This document shows, one piece after another, positions 22,602 to 35,476 of a DNA stretch of 64,000 bases (position 1 is its first letter; every line of letters begins with the position of its first letter). Origin of the DNA: Capsicum annuum (taxonomy: Eukaryota; Streptophyta; Magnoliopsida; Solanales; Solanaceae). Both the position numbers and the translations under genes were made by a program. The stretch is taken from contig NC_061120.1 in assembly GCF_002878395.1 (NCBI RefSeq), positions 111,328,296 to 111,392,295 of the forward strand, read 5' to 3'. The notes below the pieces were generated by a model. It ran no database searches. It was given only the letters and a program-made list of their open reading frames with translations, and had not been told where the DNA came from.

Positions 22602-25332
22602 TGTCATGAATCGAGACTACCCCCTAGTCATAACACGGTGCTTGATACCACAAGTAATCCCAAGCTAACCCATGTACTGGCATGATACTTGAGCAACTGA
22701 TTTAATTTATATATAAATGCTAAACAACCGAGTGGAAGTATAATCAACATGAGATAAGCTATTTCAATACATAACTGATCAAAGTTTAGAACACTGAAAC
22801 CTGAGAGAGAGAGGAACTTAAATTATGAATACTGACTCTAAATGACCATTTATGAAATCTTTACTATACTGACTATAGGTTGTCGGGACATGACCCCCAA
22901 TTATCCCTAATCAATACATAAATATAATGAAAAAAATACAGGAATTTCAACTAACTTGAGTCCTAGAAATAAGAGAACCCAACACCTATTGGATTAATGC
23001 TACAAATGTCTGGCCTTGATGTATGGGATACCTCTTATACCTTATCATGAAGGAATGTAGCCACAAATAAATACATGTGGTTAGTACTTTGGAATGTACT
23101 GAGTATGTGAGACACACACTAAATCATGGAAATACTTAATGTATTCTTTAAACCTGAGGACATAAGCTATTTGCTGGAATATGCATTTACATCGTGGCTG
23201 TACTTAAAAGTTGTAAGACATAGTGAAATTTCTAAATCATGAGCTGAAAATATTTCTGTAAGCTAGGAAATGGTAGAATCATGAACACCATATGTTAATC
23301 TCAGGTTACAGTTAAATAGGTTGTAAAACCATACTGAGGATCATGTATGAATACTGGGCATGAATGCATGAATATGTAAAATGAATCAAGACCAAGTAAA
23401 GCATGCACTGAATAGTCTGTAAAACTGAATAACTTAGTAATTGATAACCTGAACACTTGGTCATGAAAACCTGAGTTGATGTGGTCTAAACACTAAATTA
23501 AGACTGTGGGAGCTAACATTTAATCGATATGTCCCAATATGAGCTAATCGGGGTCCAACTGATAATCCTAATTGGAAGGGTGTCAGTTTTTTGCCATGAG
23601 TACCGACGCTGTATGTGTGGATCGACTAAGGTAATGTCTCGAAGGACTAAGGTGTCAGCCCTTTAATGGTGGGTGACCCCTAAGAGAGTGTCAGTCTTCT
23701 ACTGTCGAGTGTCATCTCATAACCTACACTGGCTACATAGTTTTGGAACTTAGGGACTTCCATTAAAGGTCTCATCCCTCTACTAGAGGGTGAGCCTTCA
23801 TCCCTAGGTCCGCTTGGTGCTATGTTCTACTCCCAACTGAACTGATACAAAAGCATAAATTAGTGCATGCACTAGTAACTGATATGCTCAAATATGGTAT
23901 TCTGAAATGAACAATGCATGCATAATATAAATATAATGATACAACCATGGTCTGAATGACTTGTAACTTGAAAATCTAAAACATGCATGACTATCTAGGT
24001 ATCGGGTGTTCATAACCCATCAACATTGAAAAATACAATTAAATATGACAATTTCATAGTAATGATATGATAATAAATTTCATGACCTAAACTTAAAAAT
24101 CCAACAATTTCATTAATTTAACAAGTTATAATGATTAAAGTACAAAAGAATTCTTGAAGTTATGAGGAAACACTATTTCATGGTTGAATTCAAGGATTTC
24201 ATGGAGGAATCATTGAATTTGTACTTTCCATGAAACCATAAATCAAAAGGGGAATTAAACTTGAGGATTGAGAAATCTTAAGAACATAGGTATATCATTC
24301 ATAACTTGATCATATGCTTTAATTTTGGAATAATAATATGTAAATCATGCATGTACATGAGAATAGCATGAAAGATGTATTATGGGCCTAAGAAGTCATG
24401 AATAATCATTAAACATGCTAATGAGTGAAAAATATATTACGAGGGATTGAATTGAAGCTTAGAATAACAATTGGGTAAGAGACCTAGATTATGAAAATCA
24501 TAAAACTCATGAAAAAAAATCATAATTTGGGGCATGAGGATTAAAGGAGATCCTCATTGAATACCCACATACCTGATTACTTTCGATTCTTGAATTGAAG
24601 TTTTGAGGATTTTGACTTGAAGATGAAAACCCCCAATTTGTTGGTTTAGAGAAGAGAAAATCACATGTTTTGAGAGTATTTTTTTTATTGTGTTGAAAAT
24701 AAGGGATTTGGGGTTGTTTTGGATTTTTATTTAGCCTTAGAATATCTTAAACTACGTAGTGTTAGGGTTAAAAGAGTTGAAAAAGACCAAAAGAATCCCT
24801 TAGGAACAGTCTAGAAAATCATGGAAGCAGTCATGATGAGTTTGTCCACGACTCATAGGGTATGGCCACGAGTCGTGGCTTGAATCATAGTGAGAAACTA
24901 AAATTTTGACGCCTGATACCATGATGAAGGGTCCTCTTGACAACTCGTAGGGTCTGACTATGAGTCATCATCAGAGTCCTAGTCACTGGCTAATTTGATA
25001 GTGCTTCAATAATTTGGCCATAACTTTTCACCCCAATATTAGATTAAGGTGAAATTTGTGCAGTTGGAAAGCTAATTCAATTATCTATCTATTGGTGGGT
25101 TGTGAGGGAAAATATTTTTAGTATACCAAAGGCTATGCCTATTTGAAGATGACTATAGTTATATTCTTCAAAAGAACTGAATCGCTAAGGGGTGTTTTGA
25201 CTTGTGCATAGGCTAGGATCTATTTGAGGACTTATCATTTGTCCAAATCACTTATAAAAATATCAATTTTTTTTATTTTTCATGAACTTGAAGCATGATT
25301 CTAATAATGGCTTGAATTTTCGGAGTGTCACA
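22602..25332 (-). repeat. Element C 3' LTR (2.73 kb)
   Basis: On the plus strand it starts TGTCATGAATCGAGACTACC and ends TTCGGAGTGTCACA. It aligns along its length with 52190-54965. It holds AGCTAACCCATG near one end, a set of short hairpin-like phrases (23570-23830, such as GTGTCAGTCTTCTACTGTCG), a palindrome block (24838-24985) and a U3 block, CATAACTTTTCACCCCAATA, shared with other LTRs here. No ORF of note. Confidence 0.9.
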
Positions 25333-25350
25333 ATATCTCCCCCTTGGGAT
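25333..25350 (-). other. Polypurine tract of element C
   Basis: The minus strand reads CCAAGGGGGAGATATT immediately before the 3' LTR start TGTGACACTCC. D has the equivalent CCAAGAGAGAGATAT at 58880-58894. Confidence 0.85.
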
Positions 25351-26274
25351 CATTCTTTCTCGAGTGAAGACTAACTTAGTTTAAAGAATATAAAAAAAGG
25401 TAATCCCTGACATGTAATTCTGAGAGCTAAATATAAAAATGATGATTAAATTTAAAACTAAATTTAGCTAGATTTAAAATTTGAGAACTCAGTAGTACTG
25501 TTTGGCTAAATTTTGAAGTTGGACTACTAACAAGATACTGATTTCTAAATCTGGAAATCTGTCATGTTGGGACAGATTTATACTTGGAGTATGGACTCAA
25601 ATGAGTTCACAATTATCATGAATATAAATAAATCACCCCATGAAATAAACATATTCATGAAACTTCAGATAGTAAGATTAGATGAGAAGATGGAAAACTA
25701 TGGGAGCTTATCTGTCTGATTGCTAAACTGAATTGCTGGCCATATAGACTGACTCATACTGAAAGCTTATAACTCAACTGAAGTATTTCTTCAACACTCT
25801 TTGTAAGAATTTCTAATAACATTAGGGGAAAAAGAATTTTGACATGATCCGAGTAGGATATCTGAATAAGAAATTATAACATGGCTACAACTCTATAACA
25901 TGTAATATAGGCATATAAAACACAAGCTAGGATAGAATTACTGTGCCTTAGGCAATGCCATTGCCAACTTTCAAGCTTATCCACACATCTCAAATACTCC
26001 CACAACTATACTTCTCCTTTTAAATACTACTCATTTGATGCCATTTATAATCTTCACATGGTATTGATCACTCTATCTACTAAAGTCTGAGTTAAACTAA
26101 ATTCTCTCACCATGTTCAAGACTTACTCAAAGTCAAAAAGTACTACACATAATAACATAATACTAGTCTAAACCATCGATTCAATATCCTATGGGTTTTC
26201 ATAGCTCTCATCACAAGAATAATATTCCTTACCACATCACAACTAACTTCATCCTCTTACTAGCAAGTCAGCTC
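25351..26274 (-). other. Element C internal region, 3' part, non-coding
   Basis: There is no ORF or domain that I recognise. It lies between C's polypurine tract and the truncated LTR of element A. Confidence 0.6.
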
Positions 26275-26620
26275 TTGGTATTTTAGTCTTTAGACACTTG
26301 ATTTTCCCACATACAGTCCATCAGTACTACTTGCGGTCTACATGTTGACTTAGAAAGTGCCAAAAGTCATCTTTTCAGATCTTCTTCAATTCGTGCATAT
26401 GGTTTGATCACGAATAAGCCTGAAAGTGTCCTGAACACCCATAATTTCCCCAATAAGTATCCAAAATACCTTTTTTCATCCTTTTCATGAACATAAAATC
26501 CAAATCATGATTTCCTGCAAAATATACCCAAAATGCATCATCTCTAACTGAACAACCTCTGAAACTTGCATATTTTCATAGTTTTGAGCAACGAAAGTGC
26601 TATATGTCTATATCACATCA
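26275..26620 (-). repeat. Element A 3' LTR remnant
   Basis: It aligns with 34720-35073, for example AACTTGCATATTTTCATAGT in both and GTACTACTTGCGGTC against GTACTACTTGTGGTC. It ends TATCACATCA at 26620, followed by a polypurine tract on the minus strand (CTAAGTTGAGGGTGT, 26621-26635). Confidence 0.85.
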
Positions 26621-28128
26621 ACACCCTCAACTTAGAATAGTTACATGTCCTTAGGCAATAAACAAAAATAATGCTTAACTAAGAGAATCTAAGTTATTCA
26701 AGGCAACAATCAACACTTCAAGCTCAAAACACAACAACCCTTTCTATCTTATTTTTCAAAACCAACTATGTATGAACCTGAAGTACAACAATGTGAAACA
26801 ATGTGATCAAGGTATGACATTACATTAGCAACAGTCAACCATGCATATGTAAAAGTTACACTACACAAAACAAGCAAATAACTAGCAATATGACTTATGT
26901 GCCCTCGCAATAAAGATGTCCCACTCACTCATATGAAAGAACACATGTCAACTCAGGGATAGTCAATAGACGGTCACACTCAGCAGAGAAGTTCCAATCA
27001 ATATGCATCGAATACTATAGACTTGCACTTATTTTGTTAACCTTAGTATTTAGACGGTCAAGTTAGGATCACTGTAGGACTTTTCTCTACTTGTAATGTA
27101 GGATCTGGAGCTGGTATGATATATATGGACATATCAAGTGACTAAGATTCGTTGGCGCTACACCAACCTCAGGATCTCACTTATTATCCAATTTTCTTTT
27201 TATTCCACCTTTTTTCTCCTTTTTTTATTCTTTATTGCACATTCAGGTTGGGTGTAGACTTATATTCATTCTTTTTCACCTTTTCACAATTTTTCTTATT
27301 CTTTTGCTACCACACCTAGCCCTACTAACTTTTTCTCTTATTTTCCCTTATACGTACCCATTTTACATCACATACCCCTATGATAGCCACCCTCAACTTA
27401 GGCAATTTGCCTGAGTTATGGTGTATAATATCCAAGAAGGAACATGCCAAAATAAGTTATTGCAACATAAATGGGAAAGTGAATATGTGAAACAAGAAAA
27501 ATAGGCTACAAGGCTCAAAACAGGGGTCAAGGGATACTATTTCACATGCGGAAGGTTATTTAGGCTAAAAGTGGACTAAAATAAAAAATGGTCTATGATC
27601 CTTTCCTAACTGACTATCCTTCAATCTAGTAAAGAGGAAAGTTTTGAATTTAAGACAAAAGGAACTAAGTAGCATTTCTCTCACACATAGCACAAATTCA
27701 ATATTATAAGTTACTACCTATCCGGTTCATGCAATTGTTAGCAAATGATTATCATGTCCCTAATCCTAATGTCATAACAAGATCCATAATGTTCGCATAG
27801 TTCTAAAATACACATTTTTGAAGGGGCATAATTTTTCTAAAGAATCAATGAAAAATATGACAACTATCCTAAATACTTAAAAATTTCCAAACTACACAAA
27901 AATACATCACAATACAAAACAAAAAACAATACGACTTAAATTATCCTAGACATGCGGGTTCTACAACTCTACCACGGATGATAGGAAAAAAAGCACGACA
28001 ACAAAAACTCGCGGCGGCTATAATATACCCCACTCCCAACTAAAAACTATGCATTATCCTTAATGCTCAGAAATAATACCAAATAAGTAAAAGTGAGAAC
28101 ATATCTAGGATGTACTAAGTGTTCATAC
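26621..28128 (-). other. Element A 3' spacer between pol and LTR
   Basis: This is non-coding and AT-rich. A second polypurine-like copy lies at 27387-27402 (minus strand CCTAAGTTGAGGGTGG). No ORF3 homologue like that of element B was found. Confidence 0.6.
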
Positions 28129-28146
28129 CTTGGGTTACCTCCCAAG
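28129..28146 (-). other. Hairpin at the end of element A pol
   Basis: The minus strand reads CTTGGGAGGTAACCCAAG, a perfect 6-bp stem with a 6-base loop. Similar hairpins are found in element B at 44944-44961 and 44853-44868. It overlaps a reading frame giving FLGR-stop-P, the counterpart of LSGRQP in B. Confidence 0.6.
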
Positions 28147-28149
28147 AAG

Positions 28150-29500
28150 TATCTGATTAATCACCGCGGCATAACTTAAGATCCCTTGGCTACTCAAAAT
28201 TGGGCATGGTCCATCTCAATATAGACTCTAACTTCCTCTATGTTTCCCATGTAGTGCTTTACCCGCCGGCCATTTACCTTGAATAAGATGTCACTATCAC
28301 GCTTTATTTCAATAGCACCATATGGGAGTACCTTAACCACAGTGAATAGTCCAGTCCACCTAGATTTCAATTGCTAGGAAATAAGCATAGTCACGAATTA
28401 TGTAAAAAAAACAAATCACCGGGTTGAAATATTCTTTTCTCAATTTTCCTATCATGATACAACTTCATTCTTTCTTTGTATATAGCGAACTATCATAAGT
28501 ATAGTGTCAGAATTCATCCAACTCATTCACATTGCTCAACCTCAAGTTTGCTTCATTATGCCACTCAAAATTTAGCATTTTCAATGCCCATAGTTCTTTA
28601 TGATCAAACTCAATCGATAAATGTCAAGCCTTGAAGTATACAAAATGATATGGAGAGGAACATATTGGGGTCTTATAGGCTATTCGATAGGCCCACAAGG
28701 CATCATCTAACTTCTAATCAGTCCTGTTTGCATTCTTAGTCTTTGGCGAGATAGACTTTATCTCTCTATTAGAGACTTTATCTTGCCCACTTATTTTTCA
28801 ATGGTAAGGTGTTGCCACTTTATGCCTTACACCATATCTATCAATCGAATCTTTGAACCAGTAGTTGTAGAAGTGAGACCCACCATCACTGATAATTGCA
28901 CGTGGAGTGCCAAATTGAGAAAAAATATTTTTCTTCAAAAAGGAGGTGACTTTTCTACCTTCATTATCTGAAAATGCAACTTCCTCCATCTATTTTGACA
29001 CATAGTCAACCTCTAAAAGAATGTATCTCGTGCCATACGATATCACAAATGGGCACATGAAATAAATCCCCAACATATCAAATAACTCTAACTCTAGAAT
29101 AGGTGTTATTGGGAGTTCATGTCGCCGTGAAAATATTGCCTTGACACTAAAATTGGTCATACGCTTTTGAAAAATCATGTGCATCCTTATCAATTGAAGG
29201 CCAGTGAAACCCACATTGAAAAATTTTGTGGGTTCTCCATGTGCTACTATGATGACCCCCAATAGGTGATAAATGACAAGCTTCTATAATGCTCATCATC
29301 TCCACCTTTGGAATGAATCTCTGAGTCACACAATCCGAGCAGATCCTAAACAGATATAGATCATCCCAAATGAACTTCCTCACCTCATGCATAAATTTTC
29401 TTCACTAATGGAAGCATAGATCTTTTGGAACGAGATCACTTGCTAAATAGTTGGAAAAATCAGCAAACTAAGTAATCAAATCTTGAGATACCGCCAACAT
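28150..29500 (-). pseudogene. Element A integrase (fossil)
   Basis: The zinc-binding part reads IIEACHLSPIGGHHSSTWRT (29200-29310), but the expected CxxC region downstream ends as AYDQF. The core reads ELFDMLGIYFMCPF, where the first catalytic Asp is Tyr (LFDVWGIDFMGPF is usual). TPRAIISDGGSHFYN keeps the second Asp. The catalytic Glu segment falls in broken sequence near 28740-28800. Towards the left the C-terminal part can be read: LPYGAIEIKRDSDILFKVNG then RRVKHYMGNIEEVRVYIEMD (28200-28330). Confidence 0.85.
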
Positions 29501-30900
29501 TCGCTTATCTGGAAAAGCATCATATATCTCGGGATCATCCTCTTGTTTCTATATGGTCTCCTCTTTAAGTCTAACTAAGTGGTCTGCAACCTGATATTCT
29601 TTCCCTTTTTGGTCATTTACATTAAAATCAAACTCTTGCAGTAAGAGAACTTAATAAATCACTATTTGTTTGGAATCCTTATTTGACATTAAGTATCTTA
29701 AAGATGTATGGTCAGTGTGAACTATAACCTTAGTCCCAATACAGTAAGATTGAAATTTTTCATAAAGCAAAAACCACTAAAAGTAGCTTTTGCTATGTAA
29801 CTGTATAATTTTTTTTGTGTGGGGTTTACAGCTTTACTAGAATAGTAGATGGGGTGCAATATATTTTATCTTCTTTGGCCTAGAATAGGTCCTTAGTTCA
29901 TCTGCTTGCATCACACATTACCTCAAGTGGTGTAGACCAGTCAGGAGACAATAATGGGCGTTGAAATTAACCGCTCTTTTAGGCATTTGAAATCCTTAAG
30001 GAAAGCATCATTGAACATAAATTTTAGCTCTTTCTCTAAAAGTTTGCATAGAGGACTTGCAATTTTAGGGAAATTTTTTATAAACCTCCTATGAAATCTT
30101 ACATGACCCAAAAAGTTTTGTATGCCTCTAACTGACACTGGCAGTGGAAATTTCTCAATTACCTCAATCTTTGTTTTGTCCACCTTAATACCATGTTTGG
30201 AGATCTTTTGCCCAGGGAAGATACTTTCTTTCACTGTGAAGTTGAATTTTCCCTAATTAGCACCAAAACAAACTCTTTACATCTCTACAGTACACTAGCT
30301 TAATGGGCCAAACAGTCATCGAATGAGTCCCCAGCCACTGAAAAGTCATCCATGAATACTTCGATTGTGTCCTTCACCATATCAAAGAATATGGAGATCA
30401 TACATCTCTGAAAATTGGCAGACTTATTGTATAGTGCGAACGATATCCTTTTGAATGCAAAGTTCCTATAGAGGCAAGTACAAGTAGTCTTTTTTGGTCT
30501 TCAAGAGCAATCAAGATTTGATTATAACCTGTATACTCATCAAGAAAATAATACCAAACCCTGTCTGCTAGTCTTTCCAACATCTGATCTATAAATAGAA
30601 TAGGGAAGTGGTCCGTTTGTGTCCACTTGTTCAGCTTTCTGTTATCCATGCAGAATTTCGAACCTATCACTGGCCTCATTGGTACTAATTCATTCTTTTC
30701 ATTTTGAACCATTATAATTTTGCCTTTTTTAGCACACATTAACTGGGCTTTCCCATTTACTGTCTGCAATGGAAAAAACCACCCTAGTATCTAGCCACTT
30801 GATTATCTCCTTTTTCACTACCTTTTGCATAGGAGGATTCAGTTTTCTCTGCTGATCAATACTGGGAATGTTGTCCGGCTCAAGCTAAATTTTGAGTGTG
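29501..30900 (-). pseudogene. Element A reverse transcriptase and RNase H (fossil)
   Basis: The piece 30398-30769 contains VQNEKNELVPMRPVIGSKFC, CMDNRKLNKWTQTDHFPILF and YYFLDEYTGYNQILIALEDQ, matching Athila-type polymerase. The catalytic box VFMDDF is intact at 30341-30360. The piece 29941-30234 carries the thumb and connection (SVRGIQNFLGHVRFHRRFIK). RNase H (29600-29900) shows KVIVHTDHTSLRYLMSNKDS with its Asp, but the region has several stops and frame changes. Confidence 0.85.
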
Positions 30901-31043
30901 CATAAAATTAGTGAAATCCCCACAATGTCTGCAATGGTCCACCCAATAGCTCTCTTAAATTTTTGCAATATTGATGTCAAAGATTCCACCTGTGCTCCTG
31001 CTAAATATATCATAATAATCATCAGTAAGGTTTTATTAGACCC

Positions 31044-31730
31044 CTAAAATGGATACTGGAAATGAGAGGGGAGGAACTTCAATTCCAATACCAGTGGCTC
31101 CTCAATAGATTGTTTTGCAGGAGGTGTGGTTCTGTTTTTCAAGTCCAGATCAAGCTTCTTAAAGGCATATTTATAAGAACCTATACCATGTAGTGCATGA
31201 TCCATCTCATCATATTCATCTATCCAATCACTCTCAAAGTTCATGATGATTGTTGCTAATTCATCTACCCTTAATCTCTCCTTAATAGGTACATCCAGTA
31301 CAACCACATCATTATCCACCGCATTAATCAGTGCTACTACTCTTATATCATCTGGGTATTGGACTATCATGCATATATTTAACACTATTTGCTCATTATT
31401 CCATTTGAAGATGATATCTTCTAAGTCCATATCAATCAACACTTGACTAGTGGACAAGAAAGGTTTACCCAAGATAATCGGAGAGTGGTCATCTACTTCA
31501 TATTCTAAAATTATGAAATTTGTTGGATAAGTAAATGATGCCACCCTCACTTCTACGTTGCGCACAATACCCACTGGCTCCTTTACAGATGAATCAACCA
31601 TAAATAGCCTTACAAATGTAGGCTTGCATTCTCTTAACCCCAACATTTTGTATATTACCAATGGTATCATATTTATTCCTACTCCCAAACCACATAGAGC
31701 CTGATTAATATCAAAAGGCCCAATAGAACA
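31044..31730 (-). pseudogene. Element A retropepsin-like protease (fossil)
   Basis: A 214-residue open frame runs from 31688 to 31044. The active-site region reads ALCGLGVGINMIPLVIYKML, where Athila proteases have [11 protein letters not shown], so the catalytic Asp is Gly. It continues as VDSSVKEPVGIVRNVEVRVA and DHSPIILGKPFLSTSQVLID, both good family matches. It is the longest open frame in A, but the lost Asp means an inactive enzyme. Confidence 0.85.
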
Positions 31731-33480
31731 TGGGATGGTGACTGCTCATGGGTCCATTTTCTTTTCAATTGATAAACATAAGAATTTTTTATAAACTGTA
31801 GCACTATATCTTGGAGATCTTCTATAACCCAGTTGTCATTGACATCACTCTCAAAATTATCATTACTATAAGTCAGCTTCTCAAACTCAACTTCAGGTGG
31901 CTCATCCGCAAAAATATTATCCTTCATTGGATAATTACTAGAAGGAAAAAAGTTCTCATATTGTGGGGAACCACTCTTAGTGTTAATAGCTAGATAAGGA
32001 AAAAATGTCAGTGGATTCTGCACAGTTTCACTAAGAAGGGCACTGTATGTTATTGGGAAAAAGTGACAAATATTTGCCCATATTGTTGCTCCAAGTGCTT
32101 GATAGCAGTTGAATGTGACTTAACCTTCAGGGACAATCCCAAAATATCAGCCTTAAATTCTTTAAGTCAAATTTCTTAGATCTCTTGACCCTTCATCAAC
32201 TTAGTCAACATTTCTTCTATTCTTGATTCTGCGTCTTATCTGCCAGGTGGAATGTATTTGTCTTTATCATATAATAGTTCCAACCTTTATTCCCTTTCCT
32301 TTGGGCTCAAAAACCCACCAACTCTTCATTCATATACTTTACCTCTTCTTCTAGCTCAGACTCATGCACCCTAGAAGTTGCACCCTATTCACCTACCACA
32401 TTAACCTTTGAAGAATTTACTATTGCAAATTTTTTGGCAAAATCGCCAATATTAGTCCTTAATAATGAAATCTCCTAAGCTACAACATCCTCAGTTACTT
32501 TCTACTCTCTAGAAGCTCTAAGGGCACAATTGTCAGAAGTTCTGTCAACCTTCTAAGTTTGCCATCCTAGGTTAGTCAATGAGATCTGATCCATAATACT
32601 AGAAGCTAACTCCTGTCATAATCTCATAAAGGCTCCTCTAAAGATGGTGTCTACCATTGTTCTAGAACAGATAGTCAGGGCTCTATAGAATATATCCAAC
32701 AAGTTTGTCCCTGAAATTCGGTGGTAGGGTACTATGCTAAGCTTCTTCTTTAACCTGAACAATGCCTCATACATAGATTCTGACTGCAGCTATCTGAAAT
32801 TATAAATCTCATCCTTGAGCTCCCTGGATGGAGAAAAGAACCTATTCAAGAATTGTCTGCGTAACTCGCTTTATGTAGTGATATATCCTCTTAGAAGTTC
32901 CCCTAGCCATAAAGATGCTTCTTTGGTAAGAGAATAGGGAAATAACCTCAGTTTAAGTGCCTAATAATCTACCCCAAGTATGGTGTATGAAGTGCACATC
33001 CTAATAAAAATTTTCCGGATACATGTTTGCATCGTCTATAGGCAATCTCGCAAACACACCCCTTAAGTATAGAAGTCAGATCATAGCATTTGATATATTT
33101 AACTTGACATCTGGGGGCAAAATAAAAGGGATAATGGCTCCATTCTCAGTTGGCTCAATATATCCCGAATCTTCTTTGTCATCTTTATACAACTAAACAT
33201 ACTGATATGCTGGGATTACTTGAGGTCGGCCTCTTTTGACTCTATTCTGATTTTCACCAAGTACTGCTCGACGGTCAATTATCTGTCTCTGCTTAGCTAG
33301 ATCTGCCTCTTAATTTATTCATTAAGATTCTTCTACTTACCTTCTCTCATTTTTAGCTTGAGCTAAATTCTCACCAATCTATCGATTAACTATATCCTAT
33401 ACTCCTTTGGGAGGAGGAGGAGGCAATTTATCTCATTTCCGCTCCATCATCCTACTAGGTGTTTGTAGGATCCTCAATGG
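31731..33480 (-). pseudogene. Element A gag (fossil)
   Basis: Near 33080-33170 the minus strand reads SGYIEPTENGAIIPFILPPD, the N-terminal Athila gag block also seen in F and B. The middle part near 32650-32900 has broken capsid motifs. The piece 31679-32023 covers the low-complexity region before the protease. A possible start is at the Met near 33450 (MMERK), but stops follow soon after it. Confidence 0.75.
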
Positions 33481-33617
33481 AATTAGATTCAATGGGAGTA
33501 AAGGATTTACCATACTCCATAAGCTAGGCATATACTGACATATTCCCAACTAAGAATAAAAACAAACAGAAAACCCAAAAACTTTAACAACTTCAATTCA
33601 CAAATCAACATTGTATT

Positions 33618-33633
33618 CCCCGACAATGGTACC
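33618..33633 (-). other. Primer binding site of element A
   Basis: The minus strand reads TTTTGGTACCATTGTCGGGG next to the LTR, a mutated form of the Athila/Tat-type TGGCGCCGTTGCCGGGG primer site. Confidence 0.7.
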
Positions 33634-33640
33634 AAAATTT

Positions 33641-35073
33641 TGTGTTGTCCAAGCTATACCTCATCTTAGGAGATGATATGGTTACTGCCAAATATAGTAA
33701 CCAAACAAAGGTTGAGTTCGAATCCCAAGGGAATATGTGGAATCGTAGCTCTCAATTATTATAATCAATGGGCAGAACTGAAAAGTAAATGGGGGATTTG
33801 AGTATCAATATCAAACTAGTAGCAACTATCAATTTTGGTTGCATTTAGTTGTAAGTGAACACTAGGATTGTGTTCCCCCTGGCCTCTAAACTCCACAGGC
33901 TTATTATTCTATGTTTAACCAACCCGATACCTTGCATGCAGAATTAATTAGTTATGTACCATCTACTATCTTTTGGATAAGCAAATAGATTTCACCCTTT
34001 ACCTTTTGAGTCTCAGGATGTTGCTTTACTAACAATTATCTTGATCCCAGTTAACTATTACCTTTTGAGTCTCTAGCTATTAGATGAAATCTAACCACCT
34101 AGTAGTATGGATTGATAGTTAAACTCCAAATTACTGTTCTTATTATCTTTTCCTAGTCACTACTCCTCTTTTGGAGTAAGTTGCAATAATCTAGGTGGGT
34201 TCTTAATATTTAAAGCCGCTAGAATAACTATTAAAGTGAATATAATACAATGCATGCATTAGTATGGTTCAGAACAACTAGAACTTCCCGTACATTATTC
34301 CACTAGGGTTTCCATAACCGTTGCTAAGGGTTTTTAACCTCTCATTCTTGTGATGTAATCAACAACATTCATGATTGAAAACATAATATGAAATCACAAT
34401 AAGAAGAAGTAAAAACCCAAAAATCATAACTGAATTACTAAACCTAGGTCAATACAAGAGAATTCAAAGATCAAAATCAATTCTCAAAATCAAAATATGT
34501 TTATGAATATCAAGAGTGCGTCACTTATACTAGAAACACAAAAAGGGCATTAATAGTACATTAGAAACCCCTAAAATCAAAGCCCTAAAAAACAGGACAA
34601 AAAACCATTAGTGGACACTATGGCTCCTACTTGAGCCCCGTCCTTGGGTGAAGGTAGTACTTACATCCAGCAGGGAGGGCAAAAGTGACAACTGCAAGTG
34701 CTAGACAAAAATTTCCTCCAAGTCAGCTATCAGGATTTTGGACTTCTAACACTTGCTTTGCCCACATATGGTCCATAAGTACTACTTGTGGTCCACATGT
34801 TGACTTAGCAAGTGCTATAAGTTATCTTTTAAGCTCTTCTTCAATTTCCATACATTTTTTGATCATGAACAAGCCAAAAAGTGTCCCAAACATCCATAAT
34901 TGCTCTAATAAGAGCCCAAACCACCCTTTTTCATCTTTTTCATGAACTTAGCATCCAAAATATGATTTCCCACAAAACATACCAAAATGCATCATACCTA
35001 AAAAACAACCTCAGAAACTTGCATATTTTCATAGTTCTAAGCATCGAAAGTGTTATATTTTTATAGCACATCA
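33641..35073 (-). repeat. Element A 5' LTR (1.43 kb)
   Basis: On the plus strand it starts TGTGTTGTCCAAGC and ends TATAGCACATCA. Its right 350 bp aligns with the 3' remnant 26275-26620. ORFs 34685-34945 and 34881-35066 are within it and are spurious. Confidence 0.8.
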
Positions 35074-35476
35074 ACTATCATTTTATAAGGAGAGGTCATT
35101 CAAAAGTTAGAACATGAGGATCTAATACATGAAATAATACTATACATAACTTTGACACTTAACTGAGGCCTGAGGAATAGGGTATCAATGCATGGATTCA
35201 TTGAAGAGATCTAAACTGAGGACATACATGGCATAATGCAAATTTTCACTGATCATTAAGGGTGCACCATGAGTTATGTGAATTGAACATATTGTAAAGC
35301 TTGAGTACATAAGTAATGAGCTGCATGGCCTGAGTTTGGAGTTTAAAAAATTATTGAATATGATTTGTACTTCTGAGTGAACTTGAACTCTTTATATTAA
35401 GAATCAGGAGCGTACATGATTCTATGAAAAATGCATAAATATGAGCTATAATAATAGAGATGACTTGTAAGGGATG

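Larger units (their letters stand above)
26275..35073 (-). mobile_element. Element A: Athila-like Ty3/gypsy retrotransposon nested in C
   Basis: The 5' LTR is 33641-35073, the primer site about 33618-33633, gag to integrase about 33480-28180, a 3' spacer 26621-28128, and a truncated 3' LTR 26275-26620. The protease and polymerase wording is of the Athila type. All domains are broken. The 3' LTR lacks about 1.1 kb compared with the 5' LTR, so a deletion removed its distal part and the left target duplication. The right flank (from 35074) rejoins element C sequence that aligns with D's interior. Confidence 0.8.
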
